From Cryptomeria japonica (Eukaryota; Streptophyta; Pinopsida; Cupressales; Cupressaceae), in assembly GCF_030272615.1 (NCBI RefSeq), contig NC_081409.1:874624594-874688593 (forward strand): a stretch of 64,000 bases of DNA, read 5' to 3'. Below the pieces are notes generated by a model. It saw only the letters and a list, made by a program, of their open reading frames with translations. It had not been told where the DNA came from and searched no databases. Shown in pieces: positions 1 through 12,607 of the stretch (position 1 is the stretch's first letter; each line of letters starts with the position of its first letter). The position numbers and the translations under genes were made by a program.

Positions 1-711
1 TTTAGTACTACTTCATTGAAATTTCATTTTTTTTGTCAAATAGATTAAAAACAAATTCAGAAAAAAACTAGTAGCTTAGAACTATATTCAATTTGCTACA
101 GATTCTATTCTTACATATTTTTGAAATAATGTTCATAACTTATTCAAATTTTTACGTCAAGTTAGCTAACTTTGTTTTTCTGATTTTCATTGCCAGTTAA
201 CGGCCTATTTGGCCCACCATGGTCCTGCACATACCCCAGTGCCAATTAGGAATTTAGGCATGTGCTATAGGAATTTGGCATGAATTTGCATTTGAATTTG
301 AATTTGATTTTCAATTTTCAAAAACATGAAATGGTCCATGCACATTCAATGAAATTAGAATTTGGGGAAAGTTTGAATTTTTGAATATTTGAGTTAGTTA
401 GAAAAGAATAAATTAGATAATTAAATAATTTAAAGAAATTATTTAATTACGGGAGACTAGAAATTGAATTTAATTAAATAATAAAGATTATTTAATTAAG
501 GTTATTAAATTCATAATTAATTAAATAATAAAATTATTCAATTAATTTTAGGAAACGAAGGTTAAATGATTAAATGATTTGAGAAGAATTGAAATATGAT
601 GAAATACTAGTTTAAAACACAATCAGATTAATTAAATAATTAAAAAAATATTTAATTAATTAAGACAGATAATTAGTGTTGTTAGTAATGAGACATTTTT
701 AAGTGTCTACA
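1..711 (-). repeat. Antisense LTR-like fragment, AT-rich
   Basis: Read on the minus strand, this stretch begins at 711 with TGTAGACACTTAAAAAT, much like the first bases of the LTR of gypsy element G at 52,917 (TGTAGACAACTAAAAAT). Both then run into long TTAATTAAATAATT-type sequence. I see no coding sequence. The most likely reading is the 5' part of an antisense Tat-type LTR that continues past the left window edge. No target-site duplication can be tested because the other end is missing. The resemblance beyond the first 20 bases is mainly AT-rich composition, so the family link is tentative. Confidence 0.4.
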
Positions 712-720
712 CTAATGAAC

Positions 721-2660
721 ACCTTCAAGATCCTACTAAGTGAGGATATTCTCCTTATGTCAATCCTCTTCATTTGATTCATTGATTTTAATAAAATTGA
801 GTAAAACAACATACAATGATCCATCAAGCATTGTCTTGAACGAAGGCAATTCAAAACTTGGAAACTGAAACTTAGAATAAAAATATAGAGTGGTGATACA
901 AAAGACCTAATATGAAACTAGAGTTTCAAAACTGGTTGATAAACTATGATATAGTAAGGTAGTTTTAAGTTATTATGGGGGTGAATCAAGTAGATGAGGA
1001 TCCCTCCATATGTTTGGGTGATTTATGTTTTGTCAGGTAGATAGGTGATAGATCTAGATAATGAAAATAAGACATGGATTATGCCCTTTTATATTTGACA
1101 AAAACACAAAATTCACAAGCTTCTAGAATGAGAATCAACACATAACAACTACTTGGAAATGGGTTAGCTTGGTCCCATGATTACATTTAAATTTAAAATT
1201 TCAAAAGTCAAATCTTTTGGCATAAAAATAAATTGGATAAAATTTGTCTGTGTGAAAATGAACTTGGGAGAGGAATTGATAAATTTTGATCTTGAGATCA
1301 TTTGAGCAAATATTAAAAGCTTTACATGTGATGATCAATAAAAAATAAAATTAATAACAATAGGTGCCTAATTCATCATTTGAATGATATATTTAAACAA
1401 ATACTTAAGACCACTTACAAAAATGCCATAAACTGAAAGTACTATATATTTTATAATATGCATACTATTTGCATAAACTATAATAAAATAGGGTCAATTC
1501 TCATGTGAACAAAATCATATAAAACCTATGTATTTTTGCTTATTAAAATAAACTCTCTTTTTTAATCCCTTATTCTTCTCCCTAACTTGTTGAAACACTA
1601 TTTTTTTAGTTGTTTGAATGTATCTTCAATCACAATTTTAAATTGTCATATGAACTAATCCCTGATTTCATTGTGAAGTGTGTTCCTTGATGTTTGGAAC
1701 TACATTAACAAACTAATATTACTAGCAAACACCTTCAAGAGCTTGCTATATGAGAATATTCTCCTTATATCAAGCCTCTTGATTTGATTCACTGACTTCG
1801 ATAAGATTGAGGAAAGCAACATACAATATATGCATCAAGCGTTGTCCTAAATGAAGGAAGTTCAAAACTTCGAAGTTGGAATTTAGAATAAAAATATAAA
1901 GTGGTGATACAAAATACCTAATATGAAACTAGGGTTTCAAAATTAGTTGATAAACTAGAATATGGTAATGTAAATTGAAGTTGTTATGGAGGTGAATCAA
2001 GTGGATGAGGATCCCTCCATATGTTTGGGTGATTGATGGATGGGCAAGTGGATAAGTGATAGATCTAGATTGGGGAGATGATGTCCTTTTATATTTGACA
2101 TAAAGACAAGATTCACAAGTTTTTGGCATGAGAATCAACACATAACAACTAATTGGAAAGAGGTTGGCTTTGTCCCATGATTAAATTTAAATTTAAAACT
2201 TCAAAGGTCAAATCATTTGACATAAAAATAAATTGGATGAAATCAACATAGATGAAAATGAACATGGGAGAGAAATTCATTACATATGATCTCGAAATAA
2301 TTTGAGCAAATCATATTAAGCTTGACATGTGATGACCAATTAAAAATAAAGTTAATTAGATCACCAAATCCATCAAAATGATATATTAAAATATATACTT
2401 AAGATCACTTAGAAAGTACTATAAATTTTATAATATGTACACTATATACATAAACTATAATAAAATCAAACCAATTCTCATAGGAATAAAATCACATAAG
2501 ACCTACTTATTTTTGCATATTAAATTGAACTCTTTTACTTTTTATCCCTTATTCTTCTCCCAAAGTTGTTGAAACACTGATTTTAGCTGTTTGAACTTAT
2601 CTTCAATCACCATTTTAAACTGTTAAATGCACTAATCCCCAATCTCGCTGTGAACCAATT
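721..2660. repeat. Tandem duplication, two copies of about 1,010 bp
   Basis: The sequence starting accttcaaga at 721 starts again at 1,731. The two copies stay alignable through shared blocks such as gaggatccctccatatgtttg (near 997 and 2,006), gtgatagatctaga, and gaatcaacacataacaact (near 1,132 and 2,132). Similarity ends near 2,655, so the second copy lacks its last few dozen bases. The copies differ by scattered substitutions and small indels, which makes the duplication old. I see no coding potential in either copy and do not recognise the unit. Confidence 0.85.
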
Positions 2661-2690
2661 CAATTTTTTTCTTTGAAAAGTGACTTTGAT

Positions 2691-5600
2691 GGAGTAAAGT
2701 GAATATTCCAAAACCATGTATGAATGTTTCTTCCTATTTGTTCAATTTCTATCTTGTTGTCCAAGGAAAGAATTATCTGCTTTGACTTATGATAACGAAG
2801 TTTGGGATGCAAACACAAGATTTGGATCTGTAAATCCTTTGCCCATGTTACATGTTCTCCATAGAATTGACAAGGGAGAGAATTCTGATGCTTGTTTAAG
2901 CATTAAACACATATCTGTGGGGTCTGCAAATTGACCATGGAAAACAAACAAACAAAGCAAAATTTATCCACCTTTGACATTTACTCAAACCGCGTTTTTT
3001 CATATAGCTGGAAACCTCATTTAACAACAATCTTCTATTTTGACCGTATGATCATCAACAGCTGGAAGCCATGGAAGCCTCTAAATATTTCTGAGTAACT
3101 TTTTATTAATATAAAAGTTGGCAAAGACTAATTCAAAAAAGAAGTATCAGACTGGTATTATATATATTTATATATATACATTGTATATATTATCTAGTCC
3201 TTGCCAAAACATCAGACGATAGAAAAATGGATACCCATATCACCATATCTACACTAGAGAGAAGTTTAATGAGGAGCTCCCTGTGTGTAAACATATGGAT
3301 ATAGTGAAGACTGTGACAAAATAAGACACAAGGATTAGATCAAATGGTTGGGACCCATTTGGTTTCTGCCCATATCATTCATCTATGTGCATGCTTTACT
3401 GATTCAGCTCTAAAATGGCTGTGGACGCAATTTGGATATATATTGTTTTCTTATGTGAAAAAAAAATAATATCTTTCATATAAAATTGTAAAAATAAGGA
3501 GCATTTTGGAATTTTCTGCCAAGTTGATTCTAGATATCACATGGGGAAGATTTTAGGGCTTTTTTTTTTCATTTATGCTCTCCTCAAAAACTTCTCTGAC
3601 TTATATCTCAGATTTAGTTTAAACAATTTAAAAATTTTGACGGTGGAATTGAAAAAGGGGGGTTTTACTGAAAGTAAAAACATTTTTATTGGAAACAAAT
3701 TTGAAATTGTTGATGGTGAGGAAAAATGTTATTAGGAAAGCTTTTTATATTTTTATTATCATAAAATAATGTATAGTTTATTTATAAAAAAATTGTGTAA
3801 TTATGTTTCAAAGTCATACAATCTAGATCTAGTTTATGATTATTAATTTATTATGTAGTATAGTTACAACAAAATGTTATAAAAGTCATATACAAGATCA
3901 ATAAATTCAAAAGTATGAGATGAATCCAACACATTCAGCTTGGAGCCTCACGCTCCATCTAGTCAATCATGACAATATGGAATAGGACTCCAACAAGCAT
4001 TAGCATTATTTTCTTCAATCTACTCCTCCTAGTCAAGCCAGTGTGCATTGATATTCTCTTGGCACAGTGAAATAGAAAAGGCTATAGAAGAAAACTTGTT
4101 TTGACCAATAGGGGGAGCCCATCCACAATGTTCAAAATATGTGAAAGAGGGCAAAGACCATCCCACAGAGGAGAAGAACAAAATCGACTTTTAGAATGTT
4201 AACACAAGGTACCACTTTGAACTTGATTTGATCCCTACATAGAGAGAAACTATAAGGTAGTCAAGCCAAAGGAACATGTGCAACTATGCAAAGCATGTTG
4301 TCTAATGGGCTAAAGGAGTCTAGAGGTGGCATGTGTCTAGAACTACCTTGTTGGCCTAAACCTATTTATTTGTTATAAAAACATTGGAGACAACCAAAGC
4401 TTTTGTATAAATCAAACTAATTATCAATTAAATTATTCACAAAAAGTAGAATTATTCCTTTCTAAATAGAAAAGATGATCTCCAATTTGAAAGTACTCCA
4501 AATATAAGTAATTAATACGATAATCCTAAACCAAACCCCACCTATAACATTGCATCAATTTTTGAGCTAGGTAAAAGAGTTGGGTTGAAAAGGTTTACAA
4601 GAAGTCATAAATTAACAACCAAGTCAATTGAGATTTGGTGCAAAAAAAAAGAAGTGTTTAATAGTCTCAAACTAGCCATAAAAAGGACACTTGAGGTTTA
4701 AACTCACAAGTGAACTAGACACTTATTGACTAGCAAGCCTTGGCAAAGAGTACAAGCAAAGTGGATGAGCTTGAACGCCAAACCAACATTGTAGATAGTT
4801 TGAAATCTCCTTTTCCAAATCCAAGAAGATGAACAAAGAGACCATCTCTTATTCTTTTGTATCACAAGAAAATGGGAAGAAAACAATTCATTTCCTTTAC
4901 TAGTAGAGGAGTTGCAAAACTTGGTACACATATACCATTTCTAATCCTCCCACCAAGGTTGACCAGGTTAAACATATTAATAATTTTCTATTCAATATAT
5001 GTGGAGGATCAAGCTCTAAAATTTATTGGAATGATTTTGATTGTTCAAATTATAAATGGACTTGGCCTGAAGCCAAGAGAACGAATAGAAAGTGTACCTA
5101 GAAAAGAGATCTTGAATAGTTTAAATGCCTCATATAGAAAAATTAAGGGAATGGATCCAAGGAATCTCAATTGCTAGAATCACATGGAAGGTGATGAATA
5201 GAGATTAACAAAGAAAATGTTGATTCATAAAGTCCTCCTTGGAAGCTATTACCAAATTCCATATAATATAGAGTTTGATAGTCTTATAAGATTTCCATTA
5301 TGATTTAGGCAACAAAAGTGTCCACACTCTTGACTCGGACTATATTAATCAAAAGAGAATTCTATGTTTCTTTTCTTTCAAATTACTTAGTAGTTCACTT
5401 GAAAGTTAATCCTTAAAGCCAAACATCAATCAAGCCCTAATCAATCTCTTTAGCAAGGTATTATAATTCCAAATCCACCCGATGTAAACCTTTGCCCTAC
5501 TAATAAATAGCCTAGCGAAAATCTCTATGAAAAGTTCTAACTTGTGCTAAGAGTCATTTCAAAAAATAATAAGAATGCAAAATTGCTAGGATTAGTTTAA

Positions 5601-8600
5601 AACAAATCAGGAATGTTTTAGTGAGATAAATTTTGCTTAATGAGGAAGATACCTTTTTCTCAACTCTCTATTCAACATTATTACCACTATTTAAGACACT
5701 AAGACAAAAAAATTAATTCATTAGCAAAATCTAAAAAAATGCATTGCACTTCACAAGGATGTCCTTGTTTCCATAAATAAATGAAACTTTGATATAAGTT
5801 GGGAGAAACACATTATAATAAAATATAAGTACCAACACAAAAATTGATTACTAAAAAATATTCATTAAGAATTACAAGAAAATATCTACATGCTAATTTT
5901 GGAATTAATGATCGACTAACAAGAATTCTTGTAAATATTTTATTTGTGGTGAAAGTTATGTGTTATAATAAAATGTCTCTCAATAAAAAATTAAAATTAA
6001 AATTAAAAGTATTATGAAAACTAAAAATGATACAAATAATTGCTTTAAAATTTCAATAATTTATAAATTGAATTGACATTGAAAATGCCAAGACTCGTTA
6101 ATTTATATTGTTCTCAAATTTTTGAACATTTGTTTAGTATAATTGACAAGATGTGTTGAATGCATAGAAATGCTATATGGGTAGCTCAATGGTGTTGGAA
6201 AATGCACGGAAAATGGGACACGCTACTTTGTAGTCCAACTTACTATATCTATAGGGTAACAAATCTTAAAGTTGAAATTACTAATACTTTTTTGGCACAC
6301 ACTAGCCTTCCTCCAAAGTGTGCTACTAGAGTTCCCAAAAGAACAAAACAGTTTTAGAAAAGATTGTTCATACGAATTCAAAACTTATAAAGAAAAAACA
6401 AAAATTATAAGTCACATTCTTGAATACCAAAATTTATATCAATATAAAAAGTTGAGTCATTAAAATCACCAAAACAATTAAAAGTATGATGACGGATACC
6501 TCTTTTAAAGCTTAGGGATTGCAAGATGATTTTGCATGTGGTCTTGTGATTTCTCCTTGTCTATAAAAGAAAAGACCCTCGTACTGCCATAAAGCAAAAA
6601 TCTTTGGAACAATTTATCAAACCACCATGAGTTTTGGTTGGTTGGTCGGTTTTTATTGGGTTTGTAATGCTTTGTCTTGTGTAGTCTCTTTGTTGTTTGC
6701 TTGGTAGTTCTTTGGTATTGACTTCAGTTACTCAACCCCCAATGACCTAAAGCAAAGTAGCCACCTCCTTACCCACCTCTCTTCCTGAGACTATATGAAG
6801 TGAGGGCAGCTAAAGATTGATGTTGCTTCCATCACATTATGCCACCCTCGCTGCTGCGGGATAATTCTATGGTGGCCTCTTCAATTGACCTAAACAAACA
6901 ATAGGCTATCAATCAACCAACCGAATGTCAATAAACCAAATACTACGTTTAGGTGGGGGAATGGTTATTGCCTTGAACTATTTTTCTGACCAACTCAGTT
7001 CCCCTATTCGTGTCTATGTCCTTCTCTTTGTACAATATTCTCGACCCTTTCAAAACCCTACTTACCTAATAAAAAATAATCAAAAGTTTCAAAAGCACAA
7101 TATTAACTCACTCCACTATTAATTCCTCTACAAGAAGATAAAATTTTTGTTACAGATGTTCATGGAATTGAGACAATATGTGGTGGTTGGGTTCCAATAA
7201 AACTATCCTACAATAATGGCAGATTCTTCATCAAGATCAACATCACAATTTCAACATGTTAGCCGATAATGAGAGAAGAATCTTCTCATCATATGACAAT
7301 TGCTCTATTAGACAAGCACGTATTCTAACCACAGCCACAAAAGCTATGGAAATAACAGAGACAGCAAATTGAACTGTAAATACTAGTAGTAGTAACACAA
7401 TGATGTGTACAATGGTAGAAAACAAACTTTCAACGTGAACAGCATGCTTGCACGTTGTTTGAGTTCATAATATCATGTTCTTTGTTATACCATGTGGATG
7501 TTCTATGGAGATTTCTTGGGACCTTGTGAGGTGCAGTGCATGTGATGGGTGTTTCACTGATAAAGATATCATGTGAGTTGTTTTGGCAGATTGATATGTA
7601 CAATTGAAATAAATGTGGCATTTTGTCTACCAGTCAGGACTCAGGTGTTCAGCGTTCAGACAAGCCATTTTGGGACAACAAGTAAGAAAAACATGAGTAT
7701 GTACATAGCAGTATGAACATTGAAAAGCTTTCTGATATCTGTGGAAAACTTCAGGAACATTATATTCTACTTTATTTGGAGGTAATGATAATAAGAATCA
7801 GGACCCTGCTTATCAACTAAAGTGAGAACAAGGCATGTTCTATGATCATAATAAGAAGACACCTTTTGTCAGTATATGGGGAAGGAAAGATATTACACTG
7901 TAATTGACCTAATTATGTGCATGCATGATCTTTGCAGCAGTTACAGTTAAGTCAGGAATATGGTCAGAGGGATCAGAAGTACATAGCAGCCTTTGTAAAA
8001 CATGAAAATCACCTATTCTAATTCTACACTAATTTGGATTGAACCAACTTTGAATCATATCTGCATAACATGGTGTTCTTCCCTTCTGACAATTTTATTG
8101 ACATTTTTGGAGAATCACATGGCCCAAAAACCTGTAATTCATATAGTAGAAGTATACTAGCACTTCAGAATCATAATTATTTAATTTTAGTATGATTTTG
8201 TTAAATGTTTATGTTGTTTTTTCTTTCAGAAAAGCAGTCTCAATGACTTACATTTCATATGAAATTTCAGATTTCCAATAAATAGAAATACGTTTGTACA
8301 TTAAAGTAAAATCTCTTGTTTTATTTGAAGAATTTGTACTGCATCATAGAAAAATACAAATGTAAATTCTTTTGGTAATCTGAAATGAAAATTTTATTAT
8401 ATTGAATTTACATAATTATATAATTATTCAATATGGAAGCACAACTCTTAAACTGAAAATCATATAAAAATATTTGTAAATTCTTTTATTAACATTTTTA
8501 TTTGATCAATTAATTATTAAGTTCATTTTTCAGGTGTTAGGTTCTGCACTATATCTGTTAGTGTTGTGGTGGTCATTGTTGTTTTTCAGCATTTAGACTG

Positions 8601-8955
8601 GTGATTTATGTAACAGTTTTTGTATTTGTTTTCTGAGTTCTGATGTTTTATCCAATCTTATCTTATCTTTGTAAAAGAGTTTGTGCATTTAAAAAACCTT
8701 TCTTTACTCTCAACTAAAAAATAAAAGGGTGACAACTTTTATCTTATATACAAATACTCAAAACTTAAAATAACAAATAGATGACCACCTAATTAATGCT
8801 AAGAGGCATTCTACAATGGTCACAAAGGATGGCATAAAATAGTGTGAGTGAACATACTATTATCTTAAATTTGACAACTGTTTACATGTCAAAGTATTAA
8901 TATTTAACTATAAATATAATATTTCTAAAATAAAGAACACGGGCAATCTATGTCT
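2691..8955. other. Intergenic DNA without a recognisable gene
   Basis: This stretch holds AT-rich, low-complexity sequence, including a TA-rich block at 3,158-3,192 and an AAAATT run near 5,989-6,010. Open frames of 60-106 codons occur (for example 2,716-2,934 and 4,857-5,177), but none shows a domain or a credible splice context. Minus-strand sequence near 4,625-4,760 faintly recalls the zinc-binding tail of plant LINE reverse transcriptases, which is too weak to call. Confidence 0.6.
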
Positions 8956-9046
8956 ATTTGTATATAGTAAATAAAATAATTTCAATTTTTAAGAAAATAA
9001 AACCATTTGTATATAGTAAATAAAATAATTTTTAAGAAAATAAAAC
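8956..9046. repeat. 49-bp direct repeat, two units
   Basis: The block atttgtatatagtaaataaa at 8,956 recurs at 9,005. The second unit lacks about five bases of the first. It is a small AT-rich tandem duplication in intergenic DNA with no visible function. Confidence 0.8.
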
Positions 9047-9259
9047 CATTTCAAACTGGTTGCATTGTGATGGTTAAGTTATGGTATTGTTGTTCTTGTC
9101 ATCAAGATTCAATCAAAGCGTTTACCCCTTATATTTTAAAAGAATAGTTTCAAATTGACATCTCTTGAATATCTTTAACCAAATGTATTTAAGATAACTA
9201 AATTAATTAATAGTTTTATAAACCTTTTTAACATAAGAAAAAATAATCTACAATAAAAA

Positions 9260-9345
9260 CTACCTTATTTTAGTAAACATTTATAGTAAAAATAATTTTA
9301 AGGACTACCTTATTGTAGTAAACATTTATTGAAAAAATAATTTTA
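9260..9345. repeat. 45-bp direct repeat, two units
   Basis: The block ctaccttatt-tagtaaacatttat starts at 9,260 and again at 9,305, with a few substitutions. It lies 200 bp from the 49-bp repeat and looks like local replication slippage in AT-rich DNA. Confidence 0.75.
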
Positions 9346-10867
9346 CTTGGTTTCCTTAAAATGGCCCTTAGGAAAGTAACTATTATGTATGGGCAAAGAG
9401 GCCAAATATAGTTTGTACTGCACATTTAATATATTATTGAATTGAGATTGATGTCAATACATTCATAATGATGTAATGATTATATATAGTTGACCAGAGG
9501 TCGATCTGGACGTATTAGATCACATAATGCAATTAAAGAAATAGTTTAAGCATAAATAGTTTTTGAAAAGGCAAAGAAGAGTCTAGATTAATGACTGAAC
9601 TCATGATTAAGCAGTTGGCTGAATCCTGAATGTTTGGCAGGCGACTTTTTCTAAAGTAGACTATCTCAAACTACCCAAATCACACAACAATACATTTGAT
9701 GTTAAAACCTTTAAGAAATATTCTTAACTCTAAATCTTTTAGGAAAGATCAACAAAATTTATGCAAAACTATATGCAGCAAAATATTTAAATAATAATTA
9801 AAAAATTAAGATATTTTGTATTAATTAAATTTTTTTGATATTGCTAATATTTCATAGTGGATATATTATGTTGATGAGGATGAATCACACTTTCAAACAT
9901 TACACTTTCAAATTTTAGTTATAAATAGATAAATATCTATTTTACATTTTTAAATATCTAAAAGTCTTAGGATATGTAACAAAATGTAACGATTACATAT
10001 TGACAAAATTAACCTGCGCAATTACATCTAATCTCTCTCCCCTAAATCATCTTAATATGACCTATGAAACTGTTGGTAAAGGAATTATATTATTTTATGA
10101 ATGTTAAGTTTCGTATAATTAATTATTTTTTTCTACATTGTTCTAGTTATTCCAATATGAAATTGGAACAATAATAATATCAAAGTAGGTGAGGGAACTG
10201 AAACTACTGCTAACAAGATTATTCTAGCTTAGGTAATTATCATGTGGTAATGGTCATCAGTCTTGTTATTATTGCTATGAAAGCCCTAGGCTTAACTGTG
10301 AACCCTCAAAGTAGGGTCTACTTATTAAATTGATAACCCTAAGCCGACCTTCATGTTTTTCTGAGAAGACATCAAGGAAAAGGAAAAAACGGGGAATGGT
10401 TGGTATCATGAAGACAAAAAAAATGCCCTCGTTGAGCAGAACGGCCGGAGGGCACTGCATGTGTTGTGTATATGCCATGGGTGTGTGTATATGTCATCAA
10501 TGAATAGTGAGTATATCTTAGCATTAGACTAGATCTATATTGAATTGACCCTTCTTAGAAGCTAGTAGGCATATGCACATTCATGGAATGGTGAAAGTAC
10601 ATGCATATGCAGAGGGAGGAAAAGGAGGGAAGGTGATGGGCGGGAGGAAGAGTGGAAGGCAGCCATTGTTGAGGTGGGTCCTTTGGATGGACTTGAAATA
10701 CAAGGACCCCATTCCCTCTACAAATTGAACACTCACTCCCATCCTCTCAACTGCATTCAATTCTACTCTCATCTGAGTGAGCAGCTGGTAGATTAAAGAC
10801 TAAAAGTTAAGGAAACTATATTGCAAACTTCAAGGAAGAACAAGCAGCAGAGGAACCAGGCTGAATA
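9346..10867. other. Upstream region of the SHN-type gene
   Basis: No coding sequence is recognisable here. The last 170 bp before the start codon are richer in CT and GA runs, and include the stretch ccattccctctacaaattg, which suits a 5' untranslated leader. I could not identify a convincing TATA box. Candidates such as gtgagtatatctt near 10,510 are weak. Promoter and transcription start therefore remain unplaced. Confidence 0.4.
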
Positions 10868-12607
10868 ATGGCTAGGCCCCAGAGATACAGAGGAGTCCGC
10901 CAGAGGCACTGGGGCTCATGGGTGTCTGAAATTCGCCATCCATACTTGTAAAAACTTACTTCTTTGTTCACTTGAATACCCTTTGAATTTATGACACCGT
11001 TTTTTTTTTCTATACTTTATTTTTATAATGAACTCAGCATAATCAAGTACCTACAATATGAATCAAGTGCGGAGTTTCCTACACTTGAATTTTGAGCTTT
11101 CACAAAATTGATGTTCATTGTTGTCGATCCCCCATATTGTTCTCCTTCTTTAATCTTCTGTTGCTGCAGTGATTGGTATTTTTATGACTCTACCTGCATA
11201 CAATTGTCTGTACTAACACCTGCGTATATTGAGAAGGCAGCCCTTCCCCTGTTTTTGTCCTGCTTATTTTGTTTCTGTTGTGTTAATGGGTGGCTATCTG
11301 CATTTGAATCATAATTACTGTGTGCTGATATGTTTTTCCTTGCTATTGCATTGCTGTATGCATTATACGCATGCCCAGTTCTTGTTCTTAATGCCACATT
11401 CTGACGAAGTGTGATATATCCATGTAGATTTTGATGTTATAGTAATTGATTTTGTATATGTTGCTGCTACGAAAGCTTGGAGATCCTTGTTATTTTCATA
11501 TTCTTGGAACTTCGTTTTTGTAATTGCTAAAAATAATTTGTCCATCTTGTTACAAAGTATTATATGTTGGTGACGGATGTTGATTTGAATGCCCTCCTAG
11601 TTGGATTTGCTGTAGGACTTATAGTTCTTGCAGAATCCTGAGCAATTTGCATCCAGCTTCATCAGATAAACCTTTCAATTTCAGAGTTGGGATGTTTATA
11701 TCTACATTCACAACTCTAAAATTCTTCAGTGACAATCTCATTCATACAATATCCGTACGTTCTTTCCATTTGAGGGGGGGTTCATGCTAGTTTCTTAAAT
11801 GCTGGATTTGCTACACAAACATTAAACCCCACTGTTCATTAAAATTGTTTGTACACAATCAAAAGCTAAAAACTTTCTAAGTTTTAGAAAATTGGATCGT
11901 ATTTAAAGCCAAAAAGTTCAAGTGTTTGATCTTATTCATCCAAAATCTTATACGTTTCGTTTATTGTGGCTTCTGTATATTTATGGTAATTGTGGTGTAA
12001 TTCCTGCTGGCCTTGCTGCATATGATTATACAGGTCCTGATCTCCACATGAATGTTATTGCAGGAAGACTAGAATCTGGTTAGGGACATTTGAAACAGCA
12101 GAGGATGCAGCCAGGGCATATGATGAAGCTGCAAGACTCATGTGTGGACCAAGAGCTAGAACTAATTTTCCATTCAATCCCAATGCCCCTCCAACGGCAT
12201 CTTCAAAAGTTCTGTCCTCCACACTCACAGCCAAACTTCATCGCTGTTACATGGCTTCATTACAGGAACCCAGATTGGGACCATCAAAAAAGAATTCGAC
12301 TGTGACATCAGACCAAAATACCAATATACATGGTAGTAATCAAACCCTTACTTGCCTCAAATTAGACTCTGAAAACTCCAACAATATTGGCATTTGGCAA
12401 AAGAAAACAGGGCCAAAGCATTCTGAATCGAACTGGGTCATGAAGGTGGAATTGGAAAACAATCAATATGGAATCAGTGCTACAGATGATGATGTTACAC
12501 AAATGATTGAGGAGCTACTTGACTGTGGATCCTTGGAGATCTGCTCCCCAACTGCTTCTGCTGATTCCAGTATCACTACAACAGAGTCCATTGCTAATTA
12601 CCCCTAA
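10868..12607 (+). CDS. SHN/WIN1-like: SHINE/WAX INDUCER-type AP2/ERF transcription factor (2 exons)
   Basis: The gene has exon 1 at 10,868-10,947 and exon 2 at 12,064-12,607, joined by a GT-AG intron inside codon 27, giving 207 residues. Residues 6-63 form one AP2/ERF DNA-binding domain ([20 protein letters not shown], then [19 protein letters not shown]), ending in the RTNFPFNP tail. Residues 75-94 ([13 protein letters not shown]) match the middle motif of the SHN clade. [11 protein letters not shown] and WQKK...NWVMKVEL at 122-157 are also shared with that clade, and [16 protein letters not shown] at 174-189 is its C-terminal motif. Arabidopsis SHN1 is about 199 residues and has its single intron at the same place, from general knowledge of the family. 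SHN proteins are nuclear activators of cuticular wax and cutin genes, and some act on secondary walls. The frame is intact with no premature stop, unlike everything else here, so the gene is probably functional. Confidence 0.95.
10948..12063 (+). other. Intron of the SHN-type gene
   Basis: This is a 1,116-bp phase-2 intron bounded by GTAAAA and TTGCAG. It interrupts codon 27, just after the EIRHPYL stretch of the AP2 domain, which is the conserved intron position in SHN genes. It is T-rich and contains no recognisable transposon. Its size is larger than usual in small angiosperm genomes. Confidence 0.92.

Noticed and set aside
2716-2934. 72-codon open frame
   Set aside because: Short, with no recognisable domain or partner exon.
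4625-5177. Possible LINE reverse-transcriptase zinc region on the minus strand, and a 106-codon plus-strand frame
   Set aside because: Minus-strand CPFYG and FETIKHFFF recall the zf-RVT motif, but the frame is broken, no polymerase domain lies nearby, and the plus-strand frame has no domain.
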